Part shown: positions 15,828 to 24,600 of the stretch, in pieces
Position numbering within the stretch: position 1 is the stretch's first letter
Layout of the letters: every line of letters begins with the position of its first letter
Assembly (NCBI RefSeq): GCF_018139695.1
Contig: NZ_JAGSOG010000049.1
Span: 1-40,512, forward strand
Source of the DNA: Actinospica durhamensis
GTDB lineage: Bacteria > Actinomycetota > Actinomycetes > Streptomycetales > Catenulisporaceae
DNA length: 40,512 nucleotides
Direction: 5' to 3'
Made by a program: the position numbers and the translations under genes
The notes under the pieces: generated by a model
The model's database searches: none
What the model was told of the DNA's origin: nothing
The model's input: the letters and a program-made list of their open reading frames with translations, nothing else

Positions 15828-16517
15828 CTATATCCGGACTTTGCCCGGGCCCGGGGCCCAGTGCAGGCCCCAGCCGTAGGCGGCGTCGATCTCGCTCTGG
15901 TAGCCGCCGAAGTACTTGGTCTCGGTGCGCAGGGCGAACTCGGGGCCGGAGCGCTGGATCAGGACGGCGGCGCAGCTCTTGGCCTTTGTGGTGCCCTGGC
16001 CGTCGAGGCGCAGGCCAAGGGCGGGGCCGTTGGTGGGGTAGAGGGTGAGCGCGGCGCCGACCTTGGTCAGGTCGTCCGAGCCGCCGGCGAGCAGGACGAA
16101 GATCAGCACGCGCTGGAAGTGGGCGCTGTGGTCCATGTTGACGAACAGGTTCTCGCCGGTGGACGAACCGGTCCGGTCGTCGCGGTCGAGGCGGATGTAG
16201 GGGGGCCGGGCGAAGTCGCCGTTGCGCTGGCCGGCGGCCTGGACCACGCCGCGCTGGCCGTCGGTGAACTGGTAGAGGCAGCCGAGGTCGAGGTCCACCT
16301 TCGGGCCGCGGGCCACGCCCGGGGCGGGGGTGGGCTCGATCCTGCGGCGGAACGGGCCGCGTCCCGCGCTCTCGTCCGGGCCGGACCAGCGCAGGTTCAC
16401 CCGCAGCGTGCCGGAGGCCGCGCCGAGGCGCGAGAGCGGTATCTCGCCGGCCGCGGCGCTCAGCCGCACCCGGTCGAACGGCGCCTGACCGCCGGAGTTC
16501 CAGTCGATCCCGGACAC
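15828..16517 (-). CDS. TerA/TerD-family tellurium-resistance-type protein
   Basis: This is a 229-residue soluble protein. Residues ~85-160 carry the TerD-type core (VDLDLGCLYQFTDG, then FARPPYIRLDRDDRTG and TGENLFVNMD), whose acidic residues bind Ca2+ in characterised TerD proteins. The C-terminal part ends KYFGGYQSEIDAAYGWGLHW, as in the Streptomyces TerA-like proteins I remember. The family is linked to tellurite resistance, phage inhibition and general stress complexes at the membrane; the true role here is unknown. No other ter gene is adjacent. The start is a GTG at 16517. It lies downstream of the peroxiredoxin gene on the same strand, but a 360-bp gap with a hairpin suggests separate transcription. 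Streptomyces has, as I recall, a TerD gene in the same position. Confidence 0.83.
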   Translation of the reverse strand: MSGIDWNSGGQAPFDRVRLSAAAGEIPLSRLGAASGTLRVNLRWSGPDESAGRGPFRRRIEPTPAPGVARGPKVDLDLGCLYQFTDGQRGVVQAAGQRNGDFARPPYIRLDRDDRTGSSTGENLFVNMDHSAHFQRVLIFVLLAGGSDDLTKVGAALTLYPTNGPALGLRLDGQGTTKAKSCAAVLIQRSGPEFALRTETKYFGGYQSEIDAAYGWGLHWAPGPGKVRI

Positions 16518-16706
16518 GCGACCCCACCTTCGGTGATCGAACTCTGCTTCCCCGGCGCGCCGGGCCCAGGTTCAGTATGCCCCGCGCCCGGGCGCGCAGA
16601 CCCGGATCCGGGCAGAGCGCTGATTCGACGGGGGCGGCACCGAGGCGTGCGTGTGTCGAGCGGTGCGTGTGCCGAGGCGTGCGTGGGTCGAGCGGTGCGC
16701 GTGTCT

Positions 16707-16742
16707 CAGACGTGCGCCGAGCTTCAGACGTGCGCCGAGCTT
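16707..16742. repeat. 18-bp perfect tandem duplication
   Basis: CAGACGTGCGCCGAGCTT occurs twice head-to-tail with no spacer. It is intergenic and could be a replication-slippage product; copy number may vary between strains. Confidence 0.85.
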
Positions 16743-16746
16743 GAGT

Positions 16747-16778
16747 ACGGCGGCCCCGGGGGGACCCGGAGCCGCCGT
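16747..16778 (-). terminator. Candidate terminator of the peroxiredoxin transcript
   Basis: ACGGCGGC (16747-16754) and GCCGCCGT (16771-16778) form an 8-bp stem that can be lengthened by inner CC/GG pairs. It lies about 100 bp beyond the stop codon of the minus-strand peroxiredoxin gene. It has no T-run. Confidence 0.5.
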
Positions 16779-16877
16779 GGATGAACAGCCGTGCGCGACC
16801 GCCCCTCCACCGCGCGGTGCGGTGGGAAACGGGGAGCGGGCGGGTACGGCCGACGAGCTGGTGCGTTCGCCTCTGTG

Positions 16878-17345
16878 CTAGCCCGCCGCGCCGGCCAACG
16901 CCTCGCGGTAAGCCTCGAGCGGCCTCGCCTCGCTGATCGGGTTGACCAGCGACCAGCGCAGCACACCGTCCGGGTCGATCAGGAAGCTGCCCCGTCCGGC
17001 GCAGCCGCGGGCCTCGTCGAACACGCCGTAGGTGCGGGCCGCGCCGCCGTGCGGCCAGAAGTCGGACAGCAGCGCGAAGCCGAAGCCCTCCTGGTCCGCG
17101 TAGCCGCGCAGGGCGTGCATCGGGTCGCAGGAGACGGCCACCAACCGCACCCGGTCCCCGTCGAACTCCGCTCCGGCATCGCGCAGTGCGGCGAGCTCGC
17201 TGCCGCACACGCTGGAGAAGGCGAACGGGTAGAACACCACCAGCGTCGAGCGGCCGTCCGGCGCCTTACCGCCGACTTCCACCGCGGCCCCGTGCTGGTC
17301 CTTGAGCACGAACCGGGGCGCCGGTGCGCCCGCCGACAAGCTCAC
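16878..17345 (-). CDS. Peroxiredoxin, AhpE/BCP type
   Basis: This is a 155-residue thiol peroxidase reducing peroxides in the cytoplasm. The active site is VVFYPFAFSSVCGSEL with peroxidatic C47; the usual PxxxTxxC threonine is serine (S44). The conserved arginine is probably R118 in GCAGRGSFLIDPDG. Two further cysteines (C73, C115) exist but are not at the usual resolving positions, so a one-Cys AhpE-like mechanism with an external thiol is likely. The GTG start overlaps the stop codon of the DUF3052 gene by 4 nt (GTGA), so the two are translationally coupled. The same pair precedes aceE in Streptomyces as I remember it. Confidence 0.92.
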   Translation of the reverse strand: MSLSAGAPAPRFVLKDQHGAAVEVGGKAPDGRSTLVVFYPFAFSSVCGSELAALRDAGAEFDGDRVRLVAVSCDPMHALRGYADQEGFGFALLSDFWPHGGAARTYGVFDEARGCAGRGSFLIDPDGVLRWSLVNPISEARPLEAYREALAGAAG

Positions 17346-17785
17346 CGCTTGCCCACCCGGGCCTTGGGTGCCACGAGCCGGGTGCCCGCCCAGTCCCGGC
17401 CCGCCGAGACGGAGCTGGTCTGGGTGAGCCCGGCCGTGGGCGCGGCCTCGCCGATGTCGCTCGGTTCGATGTGACCGTCACGCCCCGCCTTCGGGGTGAG
17501 CAGCCAGATATGGCCGCCGTCGGCCAGCGAGGTGAGGGCGTCCACCAGGACGTCCACCAGATCGCCGTCATCCTCGCGGTACCAGAGCAGGACGGCGTCG
17601 GCGACGTCCTCGTAGTCCTCGTCGAAGAGCTCGCCGCCGGTGACCGCCTCGATCTCGGAGCGCAGCTCCTCGTCGCAGTCCTCGTCGTAGCCGATCTCCT
17701 GGACCACCTGACCGGACGTGAACCCGAGGCGGCGTGCCGCCTGGTACTCACCGTCCGTCTCCGCGCGGTCCGCGGTGGCGCTCAC
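17342..17785 (-). CDS. DUF3052 domain protein
   Basis: This 147-residue acidic protein matches the actinobacterial DUF3052 family nearly end to end: ARRLGFTSGQVVQEIGYDEDCDEELR, then DVADAVLLWYREDDGDLVDVLVDAL, GGHIWLLTPKAGRDGHIEPSDIGEAA and LVAPKARVGKR. The fold resembles small regulatory or adaptor domains, but no biochemical role is known to me. The GTG at 17785 is chosen because GGAGG lies 9 nt upstream and the family begins SATAD; a longer frame reaches 17875 without support. It overlaps the peroxiredoxin gene by 4 nt, which suggests a shared stress or redox role. Confidence 0.9.
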   Translation of the reverse strand: MSATADRAETDGEYQAARRLGFTSGQVVQEIGYDEDCDEELRSEIEAVTGGELFDEDYEDVADAVLLWYREDDGDLVDVLVDALTSLADGGHIWLLTPKAGRDGHIEPSDIGEAAPTAGLTQTSSVSAGRDWAGTRLVAPKARVGKR

Positions 17786-17920
17786 GAAGGTGTTCCTCCC
17801 CGTCTGGGTGCCGGGCGTCGCGTCCTGCGCGGCCCGGATGCTGTTTTCATCCACCCGGCTAGTCCACACGGGCAACGCCCAGGACGCAAGTACCCCGCAC
17901 CCGTTGCGCTCACAATGCGG

Positions 17921-18232
17921 TCACCAACCGGGCCTGGTGTGGATCCGCCGGGCCGATACGGCCACCTGCTGCGGGCTCGAGACGGCCGGGGAGTGGCTCG
18001 GCACCGCGGGGCTGAGCGGGGCGTGGACGGGCGCCGGATGGGCGGCGGCCGTCGGATGCTCGACCACGGCGTCCGGGCCCGGGTAGAGCAGTCGGGTGGT
18101 CCCGTCGCGGAACTGGACCAGATAGGGCGGCGCGCCGTCGAGGCCGCGCACTTCCAGGATCTCGCCGAGATGTTCGGTGGTGCCGAGGTGGTTGGTGTGG
18201 ATGTGGAGGGTGTCGCCGATCGCTGCACGCAT
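17921..18232 (-). CDS. DUF1918 domain protein
   Basis: This is a 103-residue protein. The first ~60 residues (MRAAIGDTLHIHTNHLGTTEHL, then GEILEVRGLDGAPPYLVQFRDG) are the DUF1918 SH3-like barrel common in actinobacteria, ending in YPGPDAVVEH. The remaining ~40 residues are a disordered Pro/Ser/Ala tail that most family members lack. The function is unknown; the family is often found near regulatory or stress genes. The ATG at 18232 starts exactly at the domain, with AGAGG upstream; open frame beyond it has no coding character. It is divergent from aceE across 505 bp. Confidence 0.85.
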   Translation of the reverse strand: MRAAIGDTLHIHTNHLGTTEHLGEILEVRGLDGAPPYLVQFRDGTTRLLYPGPDAVVEHPTAAAHPAPVHAPLSPAVPSHSPAVSSPQQVAVSARRIHTRPGW

Positions 18233-18737
18233 ATGAGCCGCCTCTCGCGCGCGTTGGTTCCATGTACGGGCCGTTCGGGGTGGTGCGTGGTACGTGGTGC
18301 GGGGTGATGCCGCGTGGTGCGGGGTGGCGCCGGGTGGTGTCCCGGCTGCCTCCAGTGTCGGGGCACCGGCCGCGGGGCGCGCGCTGCGCGCAGTGACCGG
18401 GTGGTCACGCCCTGCCAGAACCCTTCCTCCTAGAAAACATCCCAACCCGGCCATTGCCAACACTTCGCCAACACTTCGCCGTCGACCGGTCCAAAGCCCG
18501 CGCGCCGCGGCGGGTTCCGCCGAGGAAACAAGGACGTCCGACAATCGGACTCGACGGGCGTCGAAGCCGCCATTCGGGGTGGCATGTGACCCGATAAGGG
18601 TCGGTTACCCCCCGGTAGAGATGACGGGGGCTGCTCGTCCGTACGACCATGGGGAGGAACGAGGTACCGAACAGTAGGACGCACGCGGCGGCCCGATCGC
18701 CGACTCGCGCGTTTCGCGATCACTTCTAAGGACGAAC
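18233..18737. other. 505-bp divergent promoter region upstream of aceE
   Basis: The region holds a 20-bp imperfect tandem repeat at 18293-18332 and a GACCC-gataa-GGGTC inverted repeat at 18588-18602. The latter lies about 135 bp upstream of the aceE start and could be an operator or leader hairpin. AAGGA at 18728-18732 is the aceE ribosome binding site. No gene of its own is visible. Its length suggests a long aceE leader or several regulatory sites. Confidence 0.45.
18293..18332. repeat. 20-bp imperfect tandem repeat
   Basis: CGTGGTGCGGGGTGATGCCG (18293-18312) is followed directly by a second copy differing at two positions (18313-18332). A partial third GGTGGTG word follows. It is intergenic, between the DUF1918 and aceE genes. 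Confidence 0.75.
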
Positions 18738-21491
18738 GTGGCTAGCGGACGAGAGCGCTTCTCGATCATCAGTGACGGCCTGCCGAGCCAGTTGCCGGAC
18801 ATCGACCAGGCCGAGACCGGCGAATGGATCGACTCCCTGGACGCGGTCGTCAACGAACAGGGGCGTCAGCGTGCCCGCTACCTGATGCTGCGTCTGCTCG
18901 AGCGCGCCCGCGAGCACCAGGTGGGTGTTCCCGGCCTGCGCTCGACCGACTTCATCAACACGATCCCGCCCGAGCGCGAGCCGTGGTTCCCCGGCGACGA
19001 GGACATCGAGCGCCGCATCCGCGCGTACATCCGCTGGAACGCGGCCATCATGGTCTCCCGGGCGAACCGGCCGGGCATGGGCGTGGGCGGGCACATCGCC
19101 ACGTACGCCTCGGCCGCCTCGCTCTACGAGGTCGGCTTCAACCACTTCTTCCGCGGCAAGGACCACGGCGAGGCCGGCGACCAGATCTACTTCCAGGGCC
19201 ACGCCGCCCCCGGCATCTACTCCCGCGCGTTCCTCGAGGGCCGTCTGACCGAGGCGCACCTCGACGGCTTCCGCCAGGAGCACAGCCACACCCCGGGCCT
19301 GCCGTCCTACCCGCACCCGCGGCTGATGCCGGACTTCTGGGAGTTCCCCACGGTGTCCATGGGCCTCGGCCCGATCGGCGCGATCTACCAGGCGCGGTAC
19401 AACAAGTACCTGTACAACCGCGGCCTGTCCGACACCTCGCGCTCGCACGTGTGGGCCTTCCTCGGCGACGGCGAGACGGACGAGCCCGAGTCGCTCGGCG
19501 CGCTGTCCATCGCCGCGCGCGAGGAGCTCGACAACCTCACCTTCGTGATCAACTGCAACCTGCAGCGGCTCGACGGCCCGGTGCGCGGCAACGGTAAGAT
19601 CATCCAGGAGCTCGAGTCCACCTTCCGGGGCGCGGGCTGGAACGTGATCAAGGTCATCTGGGGCCGCGACTGGGACCAGCTGCTGGCCCAGGACGTCGAC
19701 GGCACCCTGGTGAACAAGATGAACACCACCCCGGACGGCCAGTTCCAGACCTACTCGGTCGAGTCCGGCGCGTACATCCGGGAGAACTTCTTCGGCGGCG
19801 ACGCCCGCCTGCGCAAGATGGTCGCCGGGATGAACGACGACGACCTGCGCCACCTCTCCCGCGGCGGCCACGACTACCGCAAGGTCTACGCGGCGTTCAA
19901 GGCGGCCCGCGAGCACGTGGGCCAGCCCACCGTGATCCTGGCCCACACCATCAAGGGCTGGACGCTGGGCAAGGACTTCGAGGGCCGCAACGCCACGCAC
20001 CAGATGAAGAAGCTGACCAAGGCCGAGCTCAAGGAGTTCCGCGACCGGCTGCACCTGCCGATCACGGACGAGCAGCTGGCCGCGGACCTGCCGCCGTACT
20101 TCCACCCGGGCGCCGACTCGGAGGAAGTGCAGTACATGAAGGAGCGCCGCGCGGCGCTGGGCGGCTACCTGCCCTCGCGCACGGTCAAGCCCAAGGCGCT
20201 CAAGCTCCCGGGCGACGCGGTCTACGCGGACCTGAAGAAGGGTTCCGGCAAGCAGTCGGTGGCCACCACCATGGCCTTCGTCCGCCTGCTCAAGGACCTG
20301 ATGAAGGACAAGGAGATCGGCGCCCACTTCGTGCCGATCATCCCGGACGAGGCGCGCACCTTCGGCATGGACTCGCTCTTCCCGACGGCGAAGATCTACT
20401 CGCCGCACGGGCAGACCTACGAGGCCGTGGACCGCGAGCTGCTGCTGTCCTACAAGGAGTCGAAGCAGGGCCAGATCCTGCACGAGGGCATCAGCGAGGC
20501 CGGCGCCACCGCGTCCCTGATCGCGGCCGGCACCTCGTACGCGACGCACGGGGTGCAGTCGATCCCGATCTACATCTTCTACTCGATGTTCGGCTTCCAG
20601 CGCACCGGCGACCAGTTCTGGCAGTTCGCCGACCAGATGGGCCGTGGCTTCGTGCTCGGCGCCACCGCCGGACGCACCACGCTCGCCGGTGAGGGCCTGC
20701 AGCACGCCGACGGCCACTCGCACCTGATCGCCTCGACCAACCCGGCCGTGGTGGCCTACGACCCGGCGTTCGGGTTCGAGATCAGCCACATCGTGCAGGA
20801 CGGTCTGCGCCGGATGTACGGCTCGAGCGCCGAGCACCCGCACGGCGAGGACGTGTTCTACTACGTCACGCTCTACAACGAGCCGGGCGTCCAGCCCGCC
20901 GAGCCGGCCGGGATCGACGTGGACGGCCTGCTCAAGGGCCTCTACCGGTACCAGGTCGCGCCCCAGGGCCCGGCCGACCGCCCGCGCGCGCAGCTGCTCG
21001 CCTCCGGTGTGGGCCTGCCCTGGATCCTCAAGGCCCAGCAGCTGCTGGCCGAGGAGTGGGGTGTGGCCGCGGACGTGTGGTCGGCCACCTCGTGGAACGA
21101 GCTGCGGCGCGAGGCGCTGGCCGTGGACGAGCACAACTTCCTGCACCCGGAGGAGCCGGCCCGTACCCCGTACGTGACCGAGACCCTCGCCGCCACCGAC
21201 GGCCCGGTGGTCGCGGTGTCCGACTGGATGCGCGCGGTGCCGGACCAGATCGCCCAGTGGGTGCCGAACGACTACACCTCGCTCGGTGCGGACGGCTTCG
21301 GCTTCGCCGACACCCGCGGCGCCGCCCGCCGGTTCTTCCACATCGACGCCGAGTCCGTGGTCGTGGCCACCCTGGCCCAGCTGGCCAAGCGCGGCGAGGT
21401 CAAGCGGGACGTGGTGACCGAGGCGATCAACCGCTACAAGCTGCACGACGTCAAGGCGGCCGGCACCGGCCCGACCGGCGGCGAGGGCTGA
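18738..21491 (+). CDS. aceE: Pyruvate dehydrogenase E1 component, homodimeric type
   Basis: This 917-residue enzyme decarboxylates pyruvate with thiamine diphosphate and passes the acetyl group to the lipoyl domain of E2, making acetyl-CoA. The ThDP-binding motif runs from GDGETDEP (243-250) to [10 protein letters not shown] (269-278). The N-terminal [21 protein letters not shown] and the [26 protein letters not shown] segment are hallmarks of the AceE (E. coli-like) E1 rather than the alpha/beta type. Length is normal. The GTG at 18738 has AAGGA 5 nt upstream. No E2 or E3 gene adjoins; in actinobacteria these usually lie elsewhere. The gene has its own terminator and a long upstream region, so it is probably monocistronic. 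It supplies acetyl-CoA for, among others, the fab pathway downstream. Confidence 0.97.
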   Translation: MASGRERFSIISDGLPSQLPDIDQAETGEWIDSLDAVVNEQGRQRARYLMLRLLERAREHQVGVPGLRSTDFINTIPPEREPWFPGDEDIERRIRAYIRWNAAIMVSRANRPGMGVGGHIATYASAASLYEVGFNHFFRGKDHGEAGDQIYFQGHAAPGIYSRAFLEGRLTEAHLDGFRQEHSHTPGLPSYPHPRLMPDFWEFPTVSMGLGPIGAIYQARYNKYLYNRGLSDTSRSHVWAFLGDGETDEPESLGALSIAAREELDNLTFVINCNLQRLDGPVRGNGKIIQELESTFRGAGWNVIKVIWGRDWDQLLAQDVDGTLVNKMNTTPDGQFQTYSVESGAYIRENFFGGDARLRKMVAGMNDDDLRHLSRGGHDYRKVYAAFKAAREHVGQPTVILAHTIKGWTLGKDFEGRNATHQMKKLTKAELKEFRDRLHLPITDEQLAADLPPYFHPGADSEEVQYMKERRAALGGYLPSRTVKPKALKLPGDAVYADLKKGSGKQSVATTMAFVRLLKDLMKDKEIGAHFVPIIPDEARTFGMDSLFPTAKIYSPHGQTYEAVDRELLLSYKESKQGQILHEGISEAGATASLIAAGTSYATHGVQSIPIYIFYSMFGFQRTGDQFWQFADQMGRGFVLGATAGRTTLAGEGLQHADGHSHLIASTNPAVVAYDPAFGFEISHIVQDGLRRMYGSSAEHPHGEDVFYYVTLYNEPGVQPAEPAGIDVDGLLKGLYRYQVAPQGPADRPRAQLLASGVGLPWILKAQQLLAEEWGVAADVWSATSWNELRREALAVDEHNFLHPEEPARTPYVTETLAATDGPVVAVSDWMRAVPDQIAQWVPNDYTSLGADGFGFADTRGAARRFFHIDAESVVVATLAQLAKRGEVKRDVVTEAINRYKLHDVKAAGTGPTGGEG

Positions 21492-21514
21492 TCCACGGCT
21501 GACGGTTAACGGCC

Positions 21515-21573
21515 AACGCGCCGCGGGCGACGGGTTCCCCTCCGAATCCGTCACCCGCGGCGTTCGCCTTTTT
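21515..21573 (+). terminator. Intrinsic terminator of aceE
   Basis: AACGCGCCGCGGG (21515-21527) pairs with CCCGCGGCGTT (21554-21564) apart from a 2-nt bulge, with an inner GACGG/CCGTC stem, and is followed by TTTTT at 21569-21573. It is one of the few GC-hairpin plus T-run terminators in the window. Between it and the next gene (21800) I see no feature apart from presumed promoter sequence. Confidence 0.85.
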
Positions 21574-21799
21574 CCACCACAGGGGATCGAAGGTGCCGCG
21601 CACGCGGCTACGGACGACGTCCGGCACATCGCGGGCGAGTGAATTCCGGTGGAACTCCAAGGGTTCCCGATATGTCAGGACCATGACGGATCGGCTGCGG
21701 TGCGGTCACGGCCGGGCCCGCCCGCACCCGTCCGGTGACGCGGTGTTCTGATGTCAGTCCTCTGTTGACTTGGTCGGCGGCGCCCGCCATTCTGGCGGG

Positions 21800-22558
21800 A
21801 TGCTCGACATCCGACTGCTCGAGGGGCTGGTGCTCGCGGTCCTGCTGCCCTTGTGTTTCAGCCGGATCCGCACCTCCGATCCCGCCGCCGCCGCGCTGGC
21901 CGGAGCGTACGCGCTCTACACCGTGCTGCCGATATACGGCCGTTGGCAGGCCTGGGTCGCGGTGTGCATGTGCGGGGTGTGTGCAGCGGCTGTTCGCAGA
22001 CTCCTGGTGTCCAGGGGTTCGGCCCAGACCACGGAACATCAGGAGACTGAGTCGCCGGCCCCGGACCTGCGCGCCCGGGCGACCGGCGCGCTCATCCGCG
22101 CCGCGCGCTCGGTGCTGTTCGCGGTGCCGGCCGTCTTCGCCGCGCTGACCCTGGGCGGCACGCCGCTGTGGCGCGAGCTCGGGCGGGCGCTGGAGGACAA
22201 CCGGCTGGCGGTGACGGTCAACGGCGCGGCGGCGTCGCTCTTCCTCGGCGGCCTGGCCACCGGCCTGATCCTGCGCCGCTTCTCCAGCGTGACGGCCGGG
22301 CGGGCCCAGGCCGTGCTGGGCGGCGGGACGCTGCTCGGCTGGCTCGAGCGCTCCCTGTACTTCGCGTTCCTGCTGGCCGGACAGCCCACCGCGGCCGCGT
22401 TCGCGCTGACCGCGAAGTCGGCCGCCCGGTTCCCGGCGCTGCAGCGCGACGAGGAGGGCCTGGCCGAGTACTACCTGATCGGCAGCCTCAGCAGCCTGGT
22501 CATCGCGGTGGTCTCCGCCCTGCTCACGCGGTTGGCCTTGGGGATGGCAGCCGTTTAG
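21800..22558 (+). CDS. Integral membrane protein with DUF3307-type C-terminal segment
   Basis: This is a 252-residue protein with about six hydrophobic segments. The C-terminal third (GGGTLLGWLERSLYFAFLLAG, then AAAFALTAKSAARFPAL and AEYYLIGSLSSLVIAVV) matches the conserved GxLER...GQ...AAKSxxRF...EYYLIGTL pattern that I know from the C-terminal halves of DUF3307-type membrane proteins. The N-terminal half lacks the usual DUF3307 histidine-rich beginning. The function is unknown. The ATG at 21800 has only GGCGGG directly before it; a TTG at 21770 is an alternative. It stands alone between aceE and the nucleotidyltransferase-like gene. Confidence 0.65.
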   Translation: MLDIRLLEGLVLAVLLPLCFSRIRTSDPAAAALAGAYALYTVLPIYGRWQAWVAVCMCGVCAAAVRRLLVSRGSAQTTEHQETESPAPDLRARATGALIRAARSVLFAVPAVFAALTLGGTPLWRELGRALEDNRLAVTVNGAAASLFLGGLATGLILRRFSSVTAGRAQAVLGGGTLLGWLERSLYFAFLLAGQPTAAAFALTAKSAARFPALQRDEEGLAEYYLIGSLSSLVIAVVSALLTRLALGMAAV

Positions 22559-22583
22559 TCGGGTTTTGCAGCATGATGTATGC

Positions 22584-23006
22584 ATGGTTCTTGCCGACCA
22601 CGTACTCATCCGGCTGCTCGCCGGACTGCGCCTACCTCCGAGTGACTATGTCGTCACAGGAAGTGGACCCCTGCTCGCCTACGGGTTGAAGACAACCGTC
22701 CACGATCTGGACCTGGTGGCCCGGGGCGAGGCCTGGGACCGTGCCCTCACGCACGGACAGGTCAGCCTCGCCGCCTCCGGCCTGGGACTTCGGGTGGAGC
22801 TCTTCGACGGCTGTATCGAAGTGTTCGACCACTGGCTGGCCGGATCCGGCGACGTCGACGCGATGATCGACGCCGCCGTGCGGGTCGAGGGCATCCCGTT
22901 CATGTCGCTGGGCGACACCCTGCGCTGGAAACGCGGTCTTGGCCGGGCCAAGGATCTGGCCGACATCGCGCTGATCGAACACCGCCTGACCGTGCCGGTC
23001 CGCTGA
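22584..23006 (+). CDS. Nucleotidyltransferase-like protein (AbiEii/MNT-type fold)
   Basis: This is a 140-residue protein. It has the signature of minimal nucleotidyltransferases: a GS pair in VVTGSGPLLAYGL (G26-S27) followed by the DxD metal motif in TVHDLDLVARG (D41, D43), and a C-terminal WKRGLGRAKDLADIALIE, the KDLxDI element seen in AbiEii- and MNT-like proteins. Such proteins can be toxins or antitoxins that transfer nucleotides to tRNA or protein. No HEPN or AbiEi-like partner gene is adjacent, so a toxin-antitoxin assignment is not supported. The start at 22584 has no ribosome binding site and could be leaderless. It lies 25 bp after the previous gene on the same strand. Confidence 0.7.
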   Translation: MVLADHVLIRLLAGLRLPPSDYVVTGSGPLLAYGLKTTVHDLDLVARGEAWDRALTHGQVSLAASGLGLRVELFDGCIEVFDHWLAGSGDVDAMIDAAVRVEGIPFMSLGDTLRWKRGLGRAKDLADIALIEHRLTVPVR

Positions 23007-23067
23007 GCGGTCCCGTCACCGCGTCGCGCCACTGCGTCCCGCCACCGCGCCCGGCCACCGCGCCGCG

Positions 23068-23574
23068 TCAGCGTGTCTCGGGAGCCTCGGTGTCCAGGTC
23101 CCACTGCATCAGCACGTTCGTCTCGCGGAAGCCGAACGAGGTGTAGAGCGCGCGGGCGACGTCGTTGTGGCCGAAGACGTGCAGGCCGATGGTGGCGGTG
23201 CCGTGCTCGCGGGCCCAGCGGACGGTCTCGCGCATCATGGCGCGGCCGTAGCCGCGGTGGCGCTTGGCCTCGTCGACGACGATGTTGTAGATGTACGTCT
23301 CGGGGGCGCGGGCGCGGCGGCGCAGCATCAGCCAGAGTGAGCCCACCCGCTCGCCGGTCTCCGCGTCGCGGACGGCGTAGAGATAAGAGTCCTGGCTCTC
23401 CCGGCCCTTCGGCAGGGCCAGCATCAGCTCTCCCTTGGCATACTCCAGGGCGTCCTCGGGGGCCCACTTCCCGATCCTGGTCTGCTGCAGCGCGTGATCC
23501 CGCACGACCCAGCGGATGAATTCGGCGAACTCCTCCTCGGACATCGGATCCAGGGTGATCGCCGGGGGTCGCAT
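23068..23574 (-). CDS. GNAT-family N-acetyltransferase
   Basis: This 168-residue enzyme transfers an acetyl group from acetyl-CoA to an amine substrate that cannot be predicted. The core GNAT fold is clear: SLWLMLRRRA and YIYNIVVDEAKRHRGYGRAMMRETVRWA, the RxxGxG/A pyrophosphate-binding loop being KRHRGYGRA, then GLHVFGHNDVARALYTSFGF (motif B). The N-terminal EEEFAEFIRWVVRDHALQQ is helical. The start is the ATG at 23574. It is divergent from the tandem lipoprotein genes, the start codons being 71 bp apart, so the two transcripts share a short promoter region. Confidence 0.9.
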   Translation of the reverse strand: MRPPAITLDPMSEEEFAEFIRWVVRDHALQQTRIGKWAPEDALEYAKGELMLALPKGRESQDSYLYAVRDAETGERVGSLWLMLRRRARAPETYIYNIVVDEAKRHRGYGRAMMRETVRWAREHGTATIGLHVFGHNDVARALYTSFGFRETNVLMQWDLDTEAPETR

Positions 23575-23645
23575 GCCCGGATTCTACGCAACGAAGAGCA
23601 CGAAGACGCGCGGAACGTATCGCGCGGACGCCGCGTCGAAGCACC

Positions 23646-24599
23646 ATGAAGAGCATGGATGGGATAGGGCGCGCGGTCCTCGGCCTCGCCGTCGTCTTCG
23701 CCCTGGCGGGCTGTACCTCGTCGAACTCCGCCAGGTCGGAGCATCCGCACAGTTCGGGGCCGCTGACCGCCGTTCAGATCGCCACGGGCGACGCGAACGG
23801 GGTGATCTCCTCGATGTCCGCGATCCACGACGCCGTCCGGCTCGCCAAGGCGCCGGCGGTCTTCGACGGCTCGGGGGCCGGGTACTCTGCCGAGCCCTTC
23901 ACCCCGCTCGAAGTCGATGGCTGGTACGACGTCGCGGCGCCCTACGCGACGGCGCTGGCCGAGGCCAAGGCGATCCTGGCGCCGGACGACCACGGGCCCG
24001 TGTCGGACGGCTACGGACACACACACGGCCTGCAGTTTCTGGAGTTCATGCTCGACCACCTCTACCCGGGCACGCTCGGAAACCGCTGGATCACGGTCAC
24101 CACCTTCGAGCTCACCGCGCAGACCAGTGAGCTGGAGGTCAGCGTCTCCGAGGGGTACCGGCCGGACAAGCCGGCCGCCGAGCACTTCCCGGCCGGCGGC
24201 GTACTCGACGTGGCGTTGTCGCCGGACATCTATCAGGCCAAGCCGACCGCGACCCGCGAGATCACCGATCCGGCGAAGATCGCGCAGATCGCCGGGATCC
24301 TCAACGCGCTCCCCACGGTCCCGCTCGAAGCACCGTCCTCCTGCCCGGCCATGGACGCGCAGACCACCGTCGACGTGACTTTGCTCAAGCTGACCTTCCG
24401 CGCCACCGCGGGCGGCCCGGCGTTGATCACGGCCACGGTGACCTCGACCTTGAAGAACGAAGAGGGCATCGACGACTGCGATGGCGCGGGAATCGTCCAA
24501 GTGACGGTCGGCTCCACCGGCGAGCCCATGCTCGACTCCACCGGGCAGCCGGTGTACGCCCGGATCACCGCCTTGGCAGCGCTGCCGGGCGGGGCCTGA
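23646..24599 (+). CDS. Putative secreted lipoprotein, first of a tandem paralogous pair
   Basis: This is a 317-residue protein. The N-terminus is a lipoprotein signal peptide ending in the lipobox LAGC with lipidated C23, so the protein should be anchored to the outer face of the membrane. No known domain is recognised. Mature-region landmarks are PLEVDGWYDVAAPYATALAEAKAIL, ELEVSVSEGYRPDKPAAEHFPAGGVLDV and KIAQIAGILNALPTVPLEAP. Two cysteines, C233 (SSCPAM) and C278 (DDCDG), are conserved in the following paralogue and probably form a disulfide. It ends 1 bp before the next gene, so the two are co-translated. The ATG at 23646 begins MKSMDGIGRA. Confidence 0.78.
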   Translation: MKSMDGIGRAVLGLAVVFALAGCTSSNSARSEHPHSSGPLTAVQIATGDANGVISSMSAIHDAVRLAKAPAVFDGSGAGYSAEPFTPLEVDGWYDVAAPYATALAEAKAILAPDDHGPVSDGYGHTHGLQFLEFMLDHLYPGTLGNRWITVTTFELTAQTSELEVSVSEGYRPDKPAAEHFPAGGVLDVALSPDIYQAKPTATREITDPAKIAQIAGILNALPTVPLEAPSSCPAMDAQTTVDVTLLKLTFRATAGGPALITATVTSTLKNEEGIDDCDGAGIVQVTVGSTGEPMLDSTGQPVYARITALAALPGGA

Positions 24600-24600
24600 A

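Larger units (their letters stand above)
16518..16877. other. 360-bp intergenic region with tandem repeats
   Basis: No credible gene. Between about 16645 and 16745 the sequence is built of GTGCG/GAGC-rich words. Two exact 18-bp copies of CAGACGTGCGCCGAGCTT stand in tandem at 16707-16724 and 16725-16742. These are followed at once by a stem-loop. The promoter of the TerA/TerD-type gene should lie at the left end. Confidence 0.5.

Noticed and set aside
18726-21629. A 967-codon open frame antisense to aceE.
   Set aside because: It mirrors aceE in a high-GC genome where the antisense frame rarely meets stops; it has no family features, whereas the plus-strand frame is an unmistakable AceE.
22584-23006. 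A complete toxin-antitoxin pair.
   Set aside because: The neighbouring membrane protein and GNAT genes are not plausible partners, so only the single protein is reported.
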